A stretch of DNA of 5,470 nt from Phycisphaerales bacterium (lineage in GTDB: Bacteria; Planctomycetota; Phycisphaerae; Tepidisphaerales; Tepidisphaeraceae), in NCBI GenBank assembly GCA_003153655.1, contig PMAK01000181.1:939-6408 (forward strand). Reading direction: 5' to 3'. The notes under the pieces are model-generated. The model saw nothing but the letters and a program-made list of their open reading frames with translations. It was not told the DNA's origin and made no database searches. Of this stretch, positions 4,921 through 5,470 are shown piece by piece. Every line of letters begins with the position of its first letter. Position 1 is the first letter of the stretch. The position numbers and the translations under genes are program-made.

Positions 4921-5470
4921 TCATTCCTTCACAAAACGTTCGAGCTTTTCCACCAGCCGCCCGCGCGCCCGATGCAGCCGAACCTCAACCGCATTGCACG
5001 TCAGCCCCAGTATTTCCGCGATCTCCGCCACCGTCATCTCTTCTAAGTAATGCAGCACAATCACCTCACGGTCCCGAACTCCAAGTTTCCGCACCGCCGC
5101 CCGCACCTGCTCCTGAACCTCCAAATCCGCGCCCGGCTCAACAACTTCCTGAATCGGCCACCGGCGCAGCACCTTCAATCTCGCCAGCCACCGCCGCCTC
5201 CGCGTCCGGCACTCATTCACCGTCACCGCGATAAGCCACCGCTCAATGTCTCCGCCGCCCGCGGCAATTCGCCCCGGCCGCGCCAGCATTCGCGCCAAAA
5301 CATCCTGCACAACATCCTGCGCATCCCCGCCGCCAGACCACCCCAGCAGCCGATGCGCCGTCCGCAACATCCGGGCTCCATACTGATCAGCCAATTCCTC
5401 AAACGCCAAACGTTCGCCGCGGCGAAGTCGCGCCAAGAGCAGAATCTGGTCCTCATCATTCGCCAGTTCA
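4921..5470 (-). CDS. ECF-type RNA polymerase sigma factor, 5' end beyond the window
   Basis: A sigma-70-family factor of the extracytoplasmic-function type that redirects RNA polymerase to a specific promoter set. Region 2 is seen in FEELADQYGARMLRTAHRLLG, DAQDVVQDVLARML and the WLIAVTVNECRTRRRRW helix. Region 4 is seen in LGVRDREVIVLHYLEEMTVAEIAEILGL followed by the recognition helix with AVEVRLHRARGRL. Regions 1.1 and 3 are absent, as expected. A TTG at 5436 could serve as a start, but the frame stays open to the window edge. The residues encoded there (ELANDEDQILLLARLRRG) look like a normal ECF N-terminus, so the true start is most likely just outside. It is the first visible gene of a three-gene operon whose second product is a membrane protein six bases downstream. 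ECF factors often autoregulate their operon, but the promoter is not in the window. Confidence 0.93.
   Translation of the reverse strand, partial: ELANDEDQILLLARLRRGERLAFEELADQYGARMLRTAHRLLGWSGGGDAQDVVQDVLARMLARPGRIAAGGGDIERWLIAVTVNECRTRRRRWLARLKVLRRWPIQEVVEPGADLEVQEQVRAAVRKLGVRDREVIVLHYLEEMTVAEIAEILGLTCNAVEVRLHRARGRLVEKLERFVKE

Noticed and set aside
4685..4924. 79-residue minus-strand frame starting at the ATGA overlap with the sigma stop
   Set aside because: The overlap is attractive, but the product is Arg/Ser-rich shadow sequence. The GTG frame ten bases on gives a coherent membrane protein.

Overview
The window looks like chromosomal DNA of a moderately GC-rich Gram-negative-type bacterium. 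Planctomycetota or a related lineage is my tentative guess. The reasons are the mix of dTDP-rhamnose and heptose-type sugar enzymes, a stand-alone four-helix-bundle (S23/IVP-like) gene, and an ECF sigma factor followed by a membrane protein with no zinc-anti-sigma motif. The assignment is an inference, because nothing here is a taxonomic marker except the tmRNA, which I could not search.

Left part (1-2084, + strand): the tail of a surface-polysaccharide locus. A 5'-truncated dTDP-4-dehydrorhamnose reductase (rfbD/rmlD) is followed by a small putative lipoprotein with an SLBB/polysaccharide-export-like domain. Next comes an extended SDR sugar-nucleotide epimerase that most resembles ADP-glyceromanno-heptose 6-epimerase (HldD). 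Together they fit synthesis and export of LPS or exopolysaccharide sugars.

Middle part (2085-2923): non-coding DNA centred on a one-piece tmRNA gene (ssrA, about 2388-2766) with a readable 20-codon tag frame. Upstream lie a strong hairpin-plus-T7 terminator (2209-2263), a promoter-like element just before that terminator, and a good sigma-70-type promoter (2301-2329) placed to drive ssrA. Immediately after the tmRNA 3' end is a perfect palindromic hairpin. Purine-rich and pyrimidine-rich tracts follow, forming an imperfect inverted repeat directly upstream of a four-helix-bundle gene (2924-3286).

Right part (3304-5470, - strand): a three-gene, tightly spaced operon convergent with the four-helix-bundle gene. 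In transcription order it holds an ECF-type sigma factor (its start is beyond the window), a single-pass membrane protein in the anti-sigma position, and a secreted protein rich in predicted helix or coiled coil. This looks like a self-contained envelope-signalling unit. The partner roles are inferred from gene order and topology, not from recognisable anti-sigma motifs.
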